From: Lateolabrax maculatus
Lineage: Eukaryota; Chordata; Actinopteri; Acropomatiformes; Lateolabracidae
Reading direction: 5' to 3'
Assembly: GCA_031216445.1 (NCBI GenBank)
Contig: CM062205.1
Coordinates: forward strand, 16,887,001-16,951,000
Length of the DNA stretch: 64,000 bases
The translations under genes were made by a program, and so were the position numbers. Positions 12,001 through 22,940 of this stretch are shown piece by piece. The stretch's first letter is position 1; every line of letters begins with the position of its first letter. Below the pieces are notes generated by a model. That model was not told where the DNA came from, made no database searches, and worked only from the letters and a program-made list of their open reading frames with translations.

Positions 12001-15000
12001 AGCTTTAAGGCAATATCAAAATGGTTATGACATATTTCTTCAGTCTTGAATTTGTTCATCACTTTTGTTTTCATCGTCAGTGGTTCATCTTCACGCAGTG
12101 CTTTAAATTTGATTTCTGTGACACCAAAGTGAGACTTAAATCAGAATCACTAAATGTACATAAATTACCATTAACTAAACTTGTATTAATATAGTGACAT
12201 GGCACAATTGGTCATTCTTATATCACCACTATATATCTTCAGCCTAATATTTATTTATTTATTTATTTGCATTTCCACCTTTATTTACCTTTAGCACTTT
12301 TTGTGTCCTCTTTCAGAGACATTGTGCTAATCAGGCTGTGCAGATATGAAATCAAACACAAATATCAAATATATAAAATGCAGACTTTTGAAACTAGATA
12401 GAATTTAATCTTATACAAGCCACAAGGTACCATAGCAATGAAGCCGTTTTTATGTATAATCTCACTTTTCATATCTCTGTCTATTTCAACTGCTGACTGT
12501 AGCCAACGTTTGCAATTTTCACTCCTCTTTTCATCGTTGTAAGATAAATCTGCACCCGGAGCTCTGGCAGAACGCCAGAAAGTAGGCTTAAACTAACAGT
12601 GCAACTACACAGCCAATAAACCCACACCAGTGCTGAAGAAGCAAGCTGCTCTCATAGTCTAAGCAGTGGGTTTCATAAGTATGGCTGAGACTAAGCAGCT
12701 ATAAGCTACAGAACCATTACGCCCACAGCTCATCAGATTTGAAGATTGCTTTGTGATTCTGCCGTGCTGCTGTGTTAACACTGACAATGATGATAACAGT
12801 TGTTGATAGCACTGACGCTGTCTTTTCTCTCCTCTCCAGTACGGGGATGTCGCCCGGGAAAGATAGTCCAGATGACAGAGGCAGAGGTGCGGGGCCTCTG
12901 CATCAAATCAAGGGAGATCTTCCTCAGCCAGCCCATCCTGCTGGAGCTTGAGGCTCCCCTGAAGATCTGTGGTCAGTGTTGTACCCTTTTAATTTTGTTT
13001 TTTAATTTATAAAACATCCTAAAATCAGTGATGTGACGTTTCCTTTAAATCACATCTGAACTGAAAGGTTTACAAGTTTACTTATGTAACCAGACTGGAT
13101 AACACTGCCTCAGCCTGGGTCATATATTAAGCCACTGTTACTCTCATGTGTATTTTATAGAAAGTTACATATAGGGGAATTGCACACATATACACAGACT
13201 GTGTATGACTGTCTTGCACATAGGGACAGACCGAAGCAAAGGAAAGCAGTTTGCAAGTGAACTCCTTCTCTGCAATTGCAATGCTACCACTATCACTATC
13301 TCTAGCTGGCTGCTGCACATCTCTGCACACTCCCACATGCTTTATCTCTTCCCTCCAGTGTAGCACTGCAACTGCAAACAACTCAGAGCTGTCTAATATA
13401 TGTGCTAGTCCTTGAGAATACCGTACACAAGCTCACACATACATACACACTCAGGCCTACACACAGTTCATTTGTGGCAGTCCTCATACCAGTTTCTGCC
13501 CACACACACACTTTGAGATTGTTGTTCTATAGCCCTCATATTGTATCAACCTCAGATGGCAGCATTTGTATTTTAAGTGATAAACGTGATAATGCGACAA
13601 AGTAATTTGATGAAGTCTAATTGATGTTGAAGTTTTTTTGTCAAATTGAATGTAGAGAGAATGATGTTATACATATGTCTGACATTGATCAGAACAACTG
13701 ACCTTTTAAAGGCCTCAAATGCCTTCAGGCAAGTAGACCTAACCCTGGCACATTATATTAAAATATGCATGAGTTTGACATGGTGTTATTTGTCACTGTA
13801 TGAGGTTTCTGTGTCTCTCCTTTACTTTCTTTGTTTTGCTGCTGAACTTATATGCCCAGACTGATTAATTGCCTTTAACCCACTGCATTGAGTATAAAGA
13901 CCAAGCAGTGAATGCATTTAATAATTTACTAATGCCACATGGATCAGGTTCGGTGCTTACTCTCTCTCACACATGTTAACTTTAATGCCACTGGCATCAT
14001 TTTGCCTAAGCTGTCAGCTTTGACACTGCTTGGTTTTTCATCATATTTAAACAGAATAATATGAAATTAGAATTTTTTTTTCAATAAATTGTTGTTGACA
14101 GTGTTGCTTGTGAAGTGACAGGGATAATGATAACCAAACCCTCATTGTGAGGATATGTTAGATAGTATTTATGTTACTAAAAATAATCTAGACAGATCAT
14201 GATTAACAGCACCCTGCCAGCACAATCCTCTGCAAAATTACTAAGGGTTTGCACATTAGGTTAACCATAATAGGCCAATTATTATGAAATGTAGATTTTT
14301 TACCCTGTTAAATTAGCTGAGGAAAGACCACAAGCATGCACGCTGTGTTTATATACTGTATTTGTGCGCAGTCTTTATTTTCAAACTCTTGGCACAGTGT
14401 TAAGTCTGAGTTGAGTAGAATGCCTTTCATTATTGTCTGACTACAAATCCTGACTGAAAAGTACTACAAAACCGAAGAGAATGAGATGAAAACATTTTTG
14501 AATGTAAAAGTTAGGCAAGTCTCTTAATTTAAAGTTGATGATATAATAGTGAAATGTAACTACTTTAGCCATATTTTAGCAGAATATAGCTCACCCTGAA
14601 GGAATTTGTGTTACATCCCTCTTTCTTATATAGGGTTTATATGTTTATTTATCTTATTGTTGTTTTCTTTCTTTTTTTCCAACCGTTTGTCGTTTCTATG
14701 ATAAGGTGTTATATATCCATTAGGTGATATTCTTGACATCTTGCTATAAATAATAATTTTTTAAGTTTCAAAAAACTCTAAATAAATAAATTAAATACAG
14801 CATATATTACTTTACTATAAGTTTTTTTATGAACATCTGCCTATATAAGTTTCAGTGCATAGGAAGAACATAAGCATGACATATAACATTGATGTACCAA
14901 ACATGGGTGGCATACTTGGGGAGTCATAAGATATTTTTATATTGTTGTTATTGTAGAGTTTTGTTATCACCATTGCTTTTTATATTGTGTTGTCTTCTGA

Positions 15001-17663
15001 GACTACTTGATTATTTGTGACACTGACCTCAGGTTCAGTGTTCCCTTGCTTTTTTTCTACTTTTCCACCTTTTGCTCAACGTTTTAAACACTAAATCTCT
15101 GTTGGCTTCCTATGGTGTTATTTTAAACGTATTACATTTTTACAACTGAAATCAAGAAGTCAACATCACAGGAGAGGGAAATTAAAAACAAAACTGTGGA
15201 AACAGTGACAAAGCTGAGAAATAATATGGTGAAAGAGTATTATTTTGTAATCCTGTTTATCCAGGTTTTACTACAGTGCCACAGCTCAGCTGAAGTCGGC
15301 CCTGAAGTTCACTCACCTCCAACTGTCTCTGCAGAGATTACAGTCTGTGGTGCCATGTCTACCATTTTATCCAAACGTGGCTTTGTTCTGGAATTTCATG
15401 TCCTTTTCTGAGCAAACTGCAGCATAAATGAGCAAGGCTAATTGTTTATGCTTCGTGGCCATTTCTGTTTTGGTGCAGACACAAGCATTTTTATTGTTCT
15501 CTGTGTGTTGTCCTCTGTATTTACTCTGTTGTCCAGTATGTGTTGTTTTCAGACTCCAAAGACTAAAAATATCTGTGTTCACTGAAAGCAAGATTTTCAT
15601 TTTTTGAGTAGCAGTTGTAGCTTTTAGCAGTCTATTGGACGTTAATACTTGAAATAGGGTTTAAAAACAGCAACTATGTAATAGTAAAGTTAGTTTAAGC
15701 TTTCCTGTTTTCATATTGACAGCATGTGGCCAGGACTGTTTCTGGAGCTCTCCATTAATACTTTAAGACTTGTTTCATCAAAGTTTTGATATTGTATTAT
15801 TAATATAAAGGATTGTTGTTACCCTTACCAGTACTCGCATCAAAACTCTAGATGGCAAGCTGTGGTTGCATGTCCAGGGCAAAGACAGTGATTGATGGTG
15901 AAACACAAACCAACTGGCTGGAGTATAAGACAGAGCTAGACTTCAAACATTCAGAAATCTGTCCCTTTAATCATTCATTTGCACGGGAAAACGTGTTTTT
16001 CCATGCCAGCCTAGGACACAGGCAAAAATAAGTATAGGCCTGTAGCCATATAGGTTTGGTGCCCGTTGTGGTTTGGGTTTTGGTGCCTAGACCACTGACG
16101 GGCACCGTAAAATAAAAGAAATCATGCCAGCCACTCTCATGATATAAAGTTGCAATTTTTGTTGGTAATTTTTATCCCAGGGTCAGACATCTGCACAGTT
16201 TAACAAGGCCTATTATTTCATTTTAATTTGTATTTGGTGCCATCTTGTAATGAAGCATTGCCATATAAAGAGTGTGGCTCATGAATTTGTTTTCCGTTTT
16301 GGTCAAAATAAAGCCTGTCATTATTGTCCTAGCCTTTCGGCTGAGGCTTTCTGTAGTCATCGGAGTCTGGAGCACTTAGCCCAAATTAGAGCTGCTCTTA
16401 AGTTGGTGCGCGAGGATATAAAAGGAAGCAGGTCTTGGCTAGGTGATGAAGTGAGGCTCCCCCGCAGAGATCTTGTGGAGGTAAGAGCAGCTCCAGCACA
16501 TCGCTGCCTCACTGATGCCAAAAAGAGACATGTCTGACCCTGAATCCTGGGGGGGTTGTTAAAATTAAAGTTAGTTTGTGTGGATATGTGTATGTGCATC
16601 CTTTATTTTTGTGATTAACCTGGATTGTCAGCATTCTCTCATCCGTTAGCTCATTTCCCATGGGCCATGGCATTGATTTGGTGGCAGTTGTAATGGCTCA
16701 TTTTTGTGTGAGCATCCTTGGGCTTGCTGCTCTAGTCCCAGTAAAGCACAAGCACAGTCATATATCCCCACCAACCCACATGTCTGGCTGTGTTCTGAAA
16801 ATCAAATTGGATTTGGAGTAAGTGTGTGTATATGTGTGGGGGTGACTGTAGTTTGGAGATAGAAAAAGTAAAAGTATTTGCTTTTGTGTTGCAGTAAGAC
16901 CTGCCCTTCTTTGATGATGTTCTAGCATCTTTTCATGATTTCTGTGTGTTATTCTTTTCCTTTTCCTGTCCTTGTGAGTGCACTTACAGTAAATAGTCAA
17001 AACTAAGGCCTTGTCTTCCCCTTTTCCCCTCACCCCCTTTTTAGGTGATATCCATGGGCAGTACACAGATCTACTGAGGCTTTTTGAGTATGGTGGCTTC
17101 CCTCCAGAGGCAAACTACCTTTTCCTGGGTGACTACGTGGACAGAGGGAAACAGTCCCTGGAAACCATCTGCCTTCTGTTGGCCTACAAGATCAAATACC
17201 CAGAGAACTTCTTCCTGCTTAGAGGCAACCATGAGTGTGCCTCTATCAACCGCATCTATGGGTTCTACGATGAGTGTAAATAAACGCACACATATACACA
17301 CAAACAGCCCTGAAGCACATATATGATTTGGTTCTAATGTGTGTTTATGTGTTCCACCAGGCAAGCGCAGGTTCAACATTAAGTTGTGGAAGACCTTTAC
17401 TGACTGCTTTAACTGCCTCCCCATTGCTGCTATCATTGATGAGAAGATCTTCTGCTGCCATGGAGGTAAGAGAACTGTTAGCATGTTTCCTCCCCTCGTC
17501 CCAAATGTAAACAGGAACTTTTTGTCTCTTCGTTTGAAATATATTCGTAGCTACTCCAACCAAAAGTAACATCTTTATTTTCTATTTTAGGGCTATCGCC
17601 TGATTTGCAGTCAATGGAGCAGATTCGCAGGATCATGAGGCCAACAGACGTGCCTGATACAGG

Positions 17664-17727
<64 letters not shown>

Positions 17728-18749
17728 ACACTGAACATATTCACTTTCCCCAGATTTCTCTCTGGAATTTAAAATGTACCTCTAAACCCCATGCTTTTCT
17801 GTTAACTCTTTCCTGATTATTGTGTCCTTTATCTCCATGTGTGTCTCTCAGGCCTGTTGTGTGACCTTTTGTGGTCAGACCCAGATAAGGATGTACAAGG
17901 TTGGGGAGAAAACGACCGCGGGGTCTCCTTCACTTTTGGGGCAGATGTGGTCAGCAAGTTCCTAAACCGGCATGACCTGGACCTCATCTGCAGAGCCCAC
18001 CAGGTAATTATGAAGGGAATGATGGTAGAGAGCCTGAATATGGAGTGTAAATGCAGGAAGTATTTACTGTGGCTGATGCAAAGACAGACACCAGAGCTTA
18101 ACCACATATCAATAGATGTTTGCATTTGAAAAACCATTGTTTATCGGAATTGGAAGTGTATGACTTTTCTGTTAATTGATTAAATGACTGAGTGACTAGC
18201 AGAATTGTTAATGTTAAATTGGCCACAGCTATTTCTGCATCAGTCGTTTCGTATCGATTCATGTGGAGGTGGTTTCATACACTCAACCATGATAGCAAAG
18301 TTGGATTCTGAAACTAGCTGAAGATCTGTTTTTTGGTATTGATCGCTGTAGGCGGTGGAATAATGTCATGTGTCTTATAACAGGTTGTGGAGGATGGATA
18401 TGAGTTCTTTGCCAAACGCCAACTGGTCACACTTTTCTCTGCTCCAAATTACTGCGGGGAGTTTGACAATGCAGGCGGCATGATGAGTGTTGATGAATCC
18501 CTCATGTGCTCCTTCCAGGTAGAGTAAAAACTAAAGGGACACGTACATTTATGCTAATCACCTTTTAATATTTGACTTAACACAATATCTCAAACGCTCA
18601 CACATGCGTGTTCTCTCTCTGTGTTTGTGTATCATTATTTAAAGATCCTAAAGCCCTCAGAGAAGAAGGCCAAGTACCAGTATGGTGGTGTAAATTCTGG
18701 TCGGCCCGTCACCCCACCCCGCACCACCCAAGCCCCCAAGAAGAGGTGA
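9016..18749 (+). CDS. ppp1cb: Serine/threonine protein phosphatase PP1, catalytic subunit beta
   Basis: PP1-beta removes phosphate from Ser/Thr in complexes with targeting subunits, for example myosin phosphatase, in cytosol and nucleus. Eight coding exons: 9016-9067, 12840-12971, 17045-17275, 17361-17465, 17591-17662, 17852-18003, 18384-18518 and 18645-18749. They sum to 984 nt (327 aa), the length of human PPP1CB. The N-terminus [18 protein letters not shown] marks the beta isoform. The metallophosphatase motifs GDIHGQ, GDYVDRG, RGNHE, the late His in RAHQ and [11 protein letters not shown] are all present. The tail ends [12 protein letters not shown], differing slightly from human (TANPPKKR). 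Substitutions are conservative (DE, TS, VI). The start ATG sits in a CpG-rich exon with no upstream in-frame alternative. Introns 1 and 2 are long (3.8 and 4.1 kb); the rest are short. Confidence 0.98.
9068..12839 (+). other. ppp1cb: ppp1cb intron 1
   Basis: The first roughly 380 bp continue the CpG-rich island; the rest is AT-rich. A (TTTA)n tract lies at 12248-12269. Open frames here are short and unlike known proteins. No nested gene was recognised. Intron 1 in this family often carries transcriptional control, but no specific site is claimed. Confidence 0.7.
12248..12269 (+). repeat. (TTTA)n microsatellite
   Basis: About five units of TTTA in ppp1cb intron 1. Confidence 0.85.
12972..17044 (+). 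other. ppp1cb: ppp1cb intron 2
   Basis: Mostly AT-rich. The part from about 16250 to 16550 is more GC-rich and has an open frame on each strand, plus the possible box C/D RNA at 16435-16521. A 9-bp inverted repeat (GGTGCCCGT / ACGGGCACC) lies at 16058-16066 and 16098-16106. No other gene was recognised. Confidence 0.6.
16435..16521 (+). ncRNA. Candidate box C/D snoRNA in ppp1cb intron 2
   Basis: GTGATGA at 16443-16449 fits box C (RUGAUGA) and CTGA at 16512-16515 fits box D. The flanks TTGGC (16435-16439) and GCCAA (16517-16521) are complementary and could form the terminal stem. The total of about 87 nt and sense-strand intronic position suit vertebrate C/D snoRNAs. Clear C' and D' boxes were not seen, the stem starts three bases before box C, and no rRNA target was identified. 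A chance match is possible. Confidence 0.3.
17667..17724 (+). repeat. (TG)29 microsatellite beside a ppp1cb splice donor
   Basis: A perfect 58-bp TG run starts four bases after the end of exon 17591-17662, so the donor GTAC leads straight into the repeat. Confidence 0.97.
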
Positions 18750-20330
18750 ACGTACAACCTTGGCTCTCTCCCCCCCCTCACCCTGTCCGTCCCCGGTCTG
18801 CCATCATGGCAACCCTTGTAACTCCCCTGTATAGTGAAGATACAGGGCTTATCTAATTGCCCAAATCTTTCTCCTCTTTCTTCCCCGCTCACCCACCCTC
18901 TTCCCAGCTCCACTGACAGCTCTTTTCTTAATGTGTATGTGTACATAAATTTGCTGTGACCAATCTGTTTTGTTTTTTTGCCTGTTTGTTGGTATTTTTG
19001 ATATTATTAACAGATAATCTTTTTTGTGGTTTTACTTCCAATGCCATTTAAGGATTTTCTGTGTTGTGTAAGGAAAAGCCTTCTCTGTGTAGAGGGGCGA
19101 AGTGACTGAGTTTCAGTTTAACAAAAACACAATAGAGGTTGAACATTGTTTTGCCTTGACCTCTCAAAGAGCAGAGAGAATCCTTCCAATGTATGTCAGT
19201 GAGACTGAGGTTTCCGTGCAGTGCAAAAATCCGTAGACACGAATAACAATTCTCGTATTCCAGTTTAACAGCTTAAACACATTATAGCATGTGCGGTGAA
19301 CTTGCGGTTGTTGTGCACATTTTATATATTTAACCGTTGAAAAAGTGCACCTCCCCATGAGTAGTTAAGAATGTGAAGAGACCGGCTTGAATGAAATATA
19401 GAGGCTAAATCAGATCCTGCTGGCAGTGGACACGCTCTACCCGAACACAACGCCCTCTGGGCATCGATTCCTCCACTGTGCCTCAACTCCACACCCACAC
19501 AGTCAGTATTTCACCTGCAGACATACTGGATTAATGGTGTACAAAAAGTGCTTATAAAATTGTTTCTTAGTCTTCGTATGAAGAAGCAGATGAGGATAGA
19601 AAATATCTAACAGCACTGGTTACAATTTTGCAAGTGTCTAACATATCTAAGTAAGTCCATACAGTGTTAAAAAGTAAAGCAAAATAAATAAAAAGCAAGC
19701 TTCACAAAATGCTCCACAATATTTGAATTGTTTAGTGCTGTGCTTTTAGAGCACATAACAAAGAAATGTTATAAACAAAGTTTGCTTTTGGAAGTAAGAT
19801 GCCAGCTATCCTCCTTTCACATCACCCACTGTTCAGTAAGCAAACTGGTGGATTCAGGTGTGGGTGGCGCCGTTTTGCTACATGATAGGGATGCCACCTG
19901 GTGTATAAATACAGTAGTACAGTACAAAGTAGTACAAATCAGATTTGAAACTAGGCAGCTCAGGATGGGCTTTCCATTATATTGCTAGTACAGAATGTTT
20001 TGTCATTTAAGGAGGAGGTACTTCAGTTGTCTGTTGACTGACCAGAGATTTGCCTGGTTGGCATTTGACTTCAGTTCTGCAAATGAGATGCAGTTGACCC
20101 TTTGTGGAAAACAGTTGCCTCTCTTCTTTTCTTCCTTTTTTTTTTTTGTTTTGTTTTTGTTTGCTCTTGGTGGTATTTTACTTTCTCTGTTCACATTGTT
20201 TACTTTTTATTCACTTAATTTATTTCCTAATACTGATAAAAAAAAAACAATGAGATGTTACCAAAAGCTGTTTTGCAATTTGTACAAGTTTGTTTGAAAG
20301 TCTATAAATTCAATAAAATGGATGGAAACC
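18750..20330 (+). other. ppp1cb: ppp1cb 3' UTR with polyadenylation signal
   Basis: About 1.57 kb from the stop to an AATAAA at 20312-20317, the best candidate 3' end. The stretch is T-rich near its end. The minus-strand gene at 20632-21115 converges on it, and a minus-strand AATAAA (TTTATT at 20219-20224) would make the two transcripts overlap slightly. Confidence 0.55.
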
Positions 20331-20631
20331 AACATTTCTGTCACCTCTGTTTCTACTACTCTGCGTGAATGTGCATCTCTGCACTGATGAGAAATTACAG
20401 ACATTATAAAGTTACTAGTCCCTTTACACTTGTTTGTCTCAACATACAACTGATACTTGAACTCTTCTATAGTCCTGAAGGAGAAATGCCCATCCAGGGG
20501 TAAAAATCAGGTGATCGTGCACATTTATATATTGTCAATAAATCATACCAATACATACTTTATGAAAAACAGAGGAACTCTTAAATTATTTTTCTCTCCT
20601 GTTTATGTGTCATTCAACCCGGTGTGACAGT

Positions 20632-21115
20632 TTATGTAACTGGGCCCCGCAGACGCCTCTTAGCCCATTTCAAAGCTCTGCGCATCGGCCCTGAGTACAA
20701 CCAGATGGTCAGCGGCAGGAGAAAACATGGAGCTCCCAGGTGGAGGTAAGACAAGATCCAAGCAAAGACGACCCAAAGTCCCACTTTCAGGAAGAGGAGA
20801 GTGTAGTAGATGATGATGCTCTGTGAGCTGAATGTGGAGTTGGCCTGAGGATGAGAAAGGTTTGAATTTCTTAATTTTTTGCATGTATTTATTCTTTACT
20901 CCTGCAGTAAAACAGGTTATAATATCCATTAATTTTAGGTATATGTGAACCAATAGCCTGTCCTGTGGAACCTGTGAATCCTGTACACTCACTGGATAAA
21001 CCGTCATCATGTCATCACTGTCACTAGACCTCCGGAAGTAGGGAGGTTGATAGGAGGGAGACCTCCTTTTCTTTCTTCTGTGCCCAGAAGACCTCCGTGG
21101 CTCTAGTTCTTCCAT
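20632..21115 (-). CDS. Small basic protein with C-terminal membrane hairpin, unassigned
   Basis: Two coding exons on the minus strand: 21115-20993 (41 codons) and 20844-20632 (70 codons plus stop), giving 111 aa. The start context ACCATGG is a near-ideal Kozak site. The intron has a good GTGAGT donor and a TCCTCAG acceptor and is in phase 0. The first 40 residues are rich in Arg, Lys, Ser and Pro (RRKKRRSPSYQPPYFRR) and look disordered. Residues about 50-95 are strongly hydrophobic (IIIYYTLLFLKVGLWVVFAW, then a polar turn, then CFLLPLTIWLY), suggesting two membrane passes or a hairpin. A basic tail (RRALKWAKRRLRG) follows. The FLKVxLW pattern recalls the membrane region of SAYSvFN proteins, but their SAYSVFN motif is absent. 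I do not recognise the family. Neighbours are ppp1cb (convergent) and manea (divergent). Confidence 0.72.
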
Positions 21116-21746
21116 GGTCAATGTGCGTTTTTGACCACTTCAAATAACTATAACTGGAATATCCTGAAGGGAAATATTAAAACAGATATGATCTTTCAAG
21201 TTAATCTGTCAAATCGAATAAGCTTATTGGCATGAATGTTGATGTACTCAAATTTAATGGAATATTAGATTTTGAAAAGAAAACCAAATACTTTAAACAG
21301 TACAATCCTTCAGAACATACTTACACTAACACAGAAAAATAAATCAATGTAGAACAAAGCAGGACGCTGTTGTTTTCTCTCAGTTTGTGAAAGTATTTAT
21401 CCATCTATATCAGTCTAGGATATGTTTGCAGTCAGCTTCACTTACCCTGTGCACAGATTGTGCCTGACGGTGGAGATGAGCATGTTTTTCTTCAGTTTTG
21501 AAGAAAAACTTGGAACCACTAGGAATGTTTTCTTTCGAAACGTGAATGTTATGTAATAATGTTATATAAATACAGTTATAAAAATACTTGCTCTTTTTTT
21601 TTTTTTTTTAAGGCATCAATTTATGGCTCCTTTTAGTGAGGATTGCTTGTGTAATACCCTTTCCCAAACAAATGGGGGCGACACGTATCCCAGTGCGTCA
21701 GTCAGACACCGCTCCCCGGTCTGTCGTTGACCGGACGCCACGCTGC

Positions 21747-21802
21747 GCGTCACGTCGCGTCACGTCACGTCACGTCGCGTCGCGTCGCGTCGCGTCACGT
21801 CA
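21747..21802 (+). repeat. Tandem CACGT/CGCGT pentamer array with CRE/ATF-like sites
   Basis: About eleven units alternate between CGCGT and CACGT. Each CACGTCA reads TGACGTG on the other strand, the core of CRE/ATF and ATF6-type sites. The array sits in the CpG-rich divergent interval upstream of manea. Confidence 0.8.
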
Positions 21803-22396
21803 GCTTCCTATACCACCTGGATGGGTCGCGCTCACTGCGCAGCCGCAGTCGCAGGTGGCTTGCAGATCTGCGACCTCTCCTCCCAGGACCCGGCGCCGCT
21901 CAACCAGAGGTGCGGGTTGTGTCCCCGTCCCTGTCGCAGCCCCTGCAGCGAAAATTATTTATGAAGAGTCCCGCCGAGGCTGTTGGACCGGTTGTGTTAA
22001 ACACGGGAGATTGTGTTTCCAAAGTCTTCACACGGAAGCAAGAGGGAGAGAGAGTTTCTGACGGACAGTGTGTCGCTGCTGCTGTCCTGGGCTGCTGTTG
22101 ACAAGTCTGAAGTTCATCAATGCAGGTAGAGTCGAGGAGGCAAAACGTTGTTGTCTTACTCACCGTGTGTTTTGGCATGGCAGCGTGTGTGTAGGGGTGA
22201 ACGTGCCGTGCCCGCTTGGTGAGTGAGTGTGTGTCTGACAGCACTTCCGCATGGTTGCAGCCTCTCATATCGACAAATGTCCTCGTCGTTTAAATCACTT
22301 TTCAAACAAAACCGCCGAGCGTTTAATGATCGCAGCCTCTTCAATGTGAGAGTGCGCTGCCCCTCTTTGCCTTGCGCAGTAGTCAACTGAACTAAA

Positions 22397-22789
22397 GCTG
22401 CAACAGTGAGTCGATTAATCGATTAGTCGCTGCACAGACAATTGATTTGCAACTTTTTTCGATAACTGATTCAATTGTCTGAGTCATTTTTCAAGCAGAA
22501 ATGCCAAACATTGGCTTCTCAAAGGTGAATATTTGCTGCTATTCCTTGCCTTAACATTAGAGGTTATCTTTGGCTTTTTGACTTGTTAGACAAAAAAAAA
22601 GACATGATGAATAGCATTTTATATATATTATAATATTAGTTTCAACCCTAAACTCAACATCTTTGGTTGTGGACTGTTGTTCAGACAAACAAGGAATTTG
22701 AAGAGTTGGGCTGTGGGAAATAAAACAATAAACGGTTGACCATTTATAGACTAAATGATTAGTTGAAAATAATTGTTGGTTGCAGCCCT
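22397..22789 (+). repeat. MITE-like element with GCTGCAAC / GTTGCAGC ends
   Basis: The ends are inverted: GCTGCAAC at 22397-22404 and GTTGCAGC at 22779-22786, the latter followed by CCT. Inside are GATTAATCGATTAGTCG, TTTTTCAAGCAGAAATGCCAA and ACTAAATGATTAGTTG. I know this arrangement from a very abundant short element in percomorph genomes. Copies also lie at 1408-1612 (antisense) and 41089-41386. It abuts the manea coding exon acceptor. Confidence 0.8.
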
Positions 22790-22940
22790 AATGTTCTTTT
22801 GTAACACACTCTTTGTCTCCTCAAACCTCCAGGCTGAACAACATTTCACCGCCCGAGTGTCAGAGGCATCCTGTCCAACAACAGTCCCTCGCTGCTGTCT
22901 CAACAATGAACTGTGGGAGGCCTCAAGCACTGACTGAAGA

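Larger units (their letters stand above)
21116..22832. promoter_or_regulatory. Divergent interval between the small membrane-protein gene and manea
   Basis: Both flanking genes are transcribed away from this interval. About 21660-22350 is GC- and CpG-rich and probably holds one or both promoters. It contains the C(A/G)CGT array at 21747-21802. A GCAG/GTAGAG donor-like site at 22125/22126 could end a non-coding first exon of manea, whose coding exon has an acceptor at 22832. An interspersed element fills 22397-22789. Transcription start sites are not defined. Confidence 0.45.

Noticed and set aside
16431..16500. tRNA-like A box near TGGCTAGGTGATG
   Set aside because: No B box or cloverleaf could be drawn; the box C/D reading fits better.
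17478..17744. Open frame on the minus strand rich in His-Thr
   Set aside because: Translation of the (TG)n microsatellite.
21636..22268. Overlapping open frames on both strands in the CpG-rich region upstream of manea
   Set aside because: They result from high GC and the C(A/G)CGT array (repetitive Arg/Ser/His), not from coding constraint.
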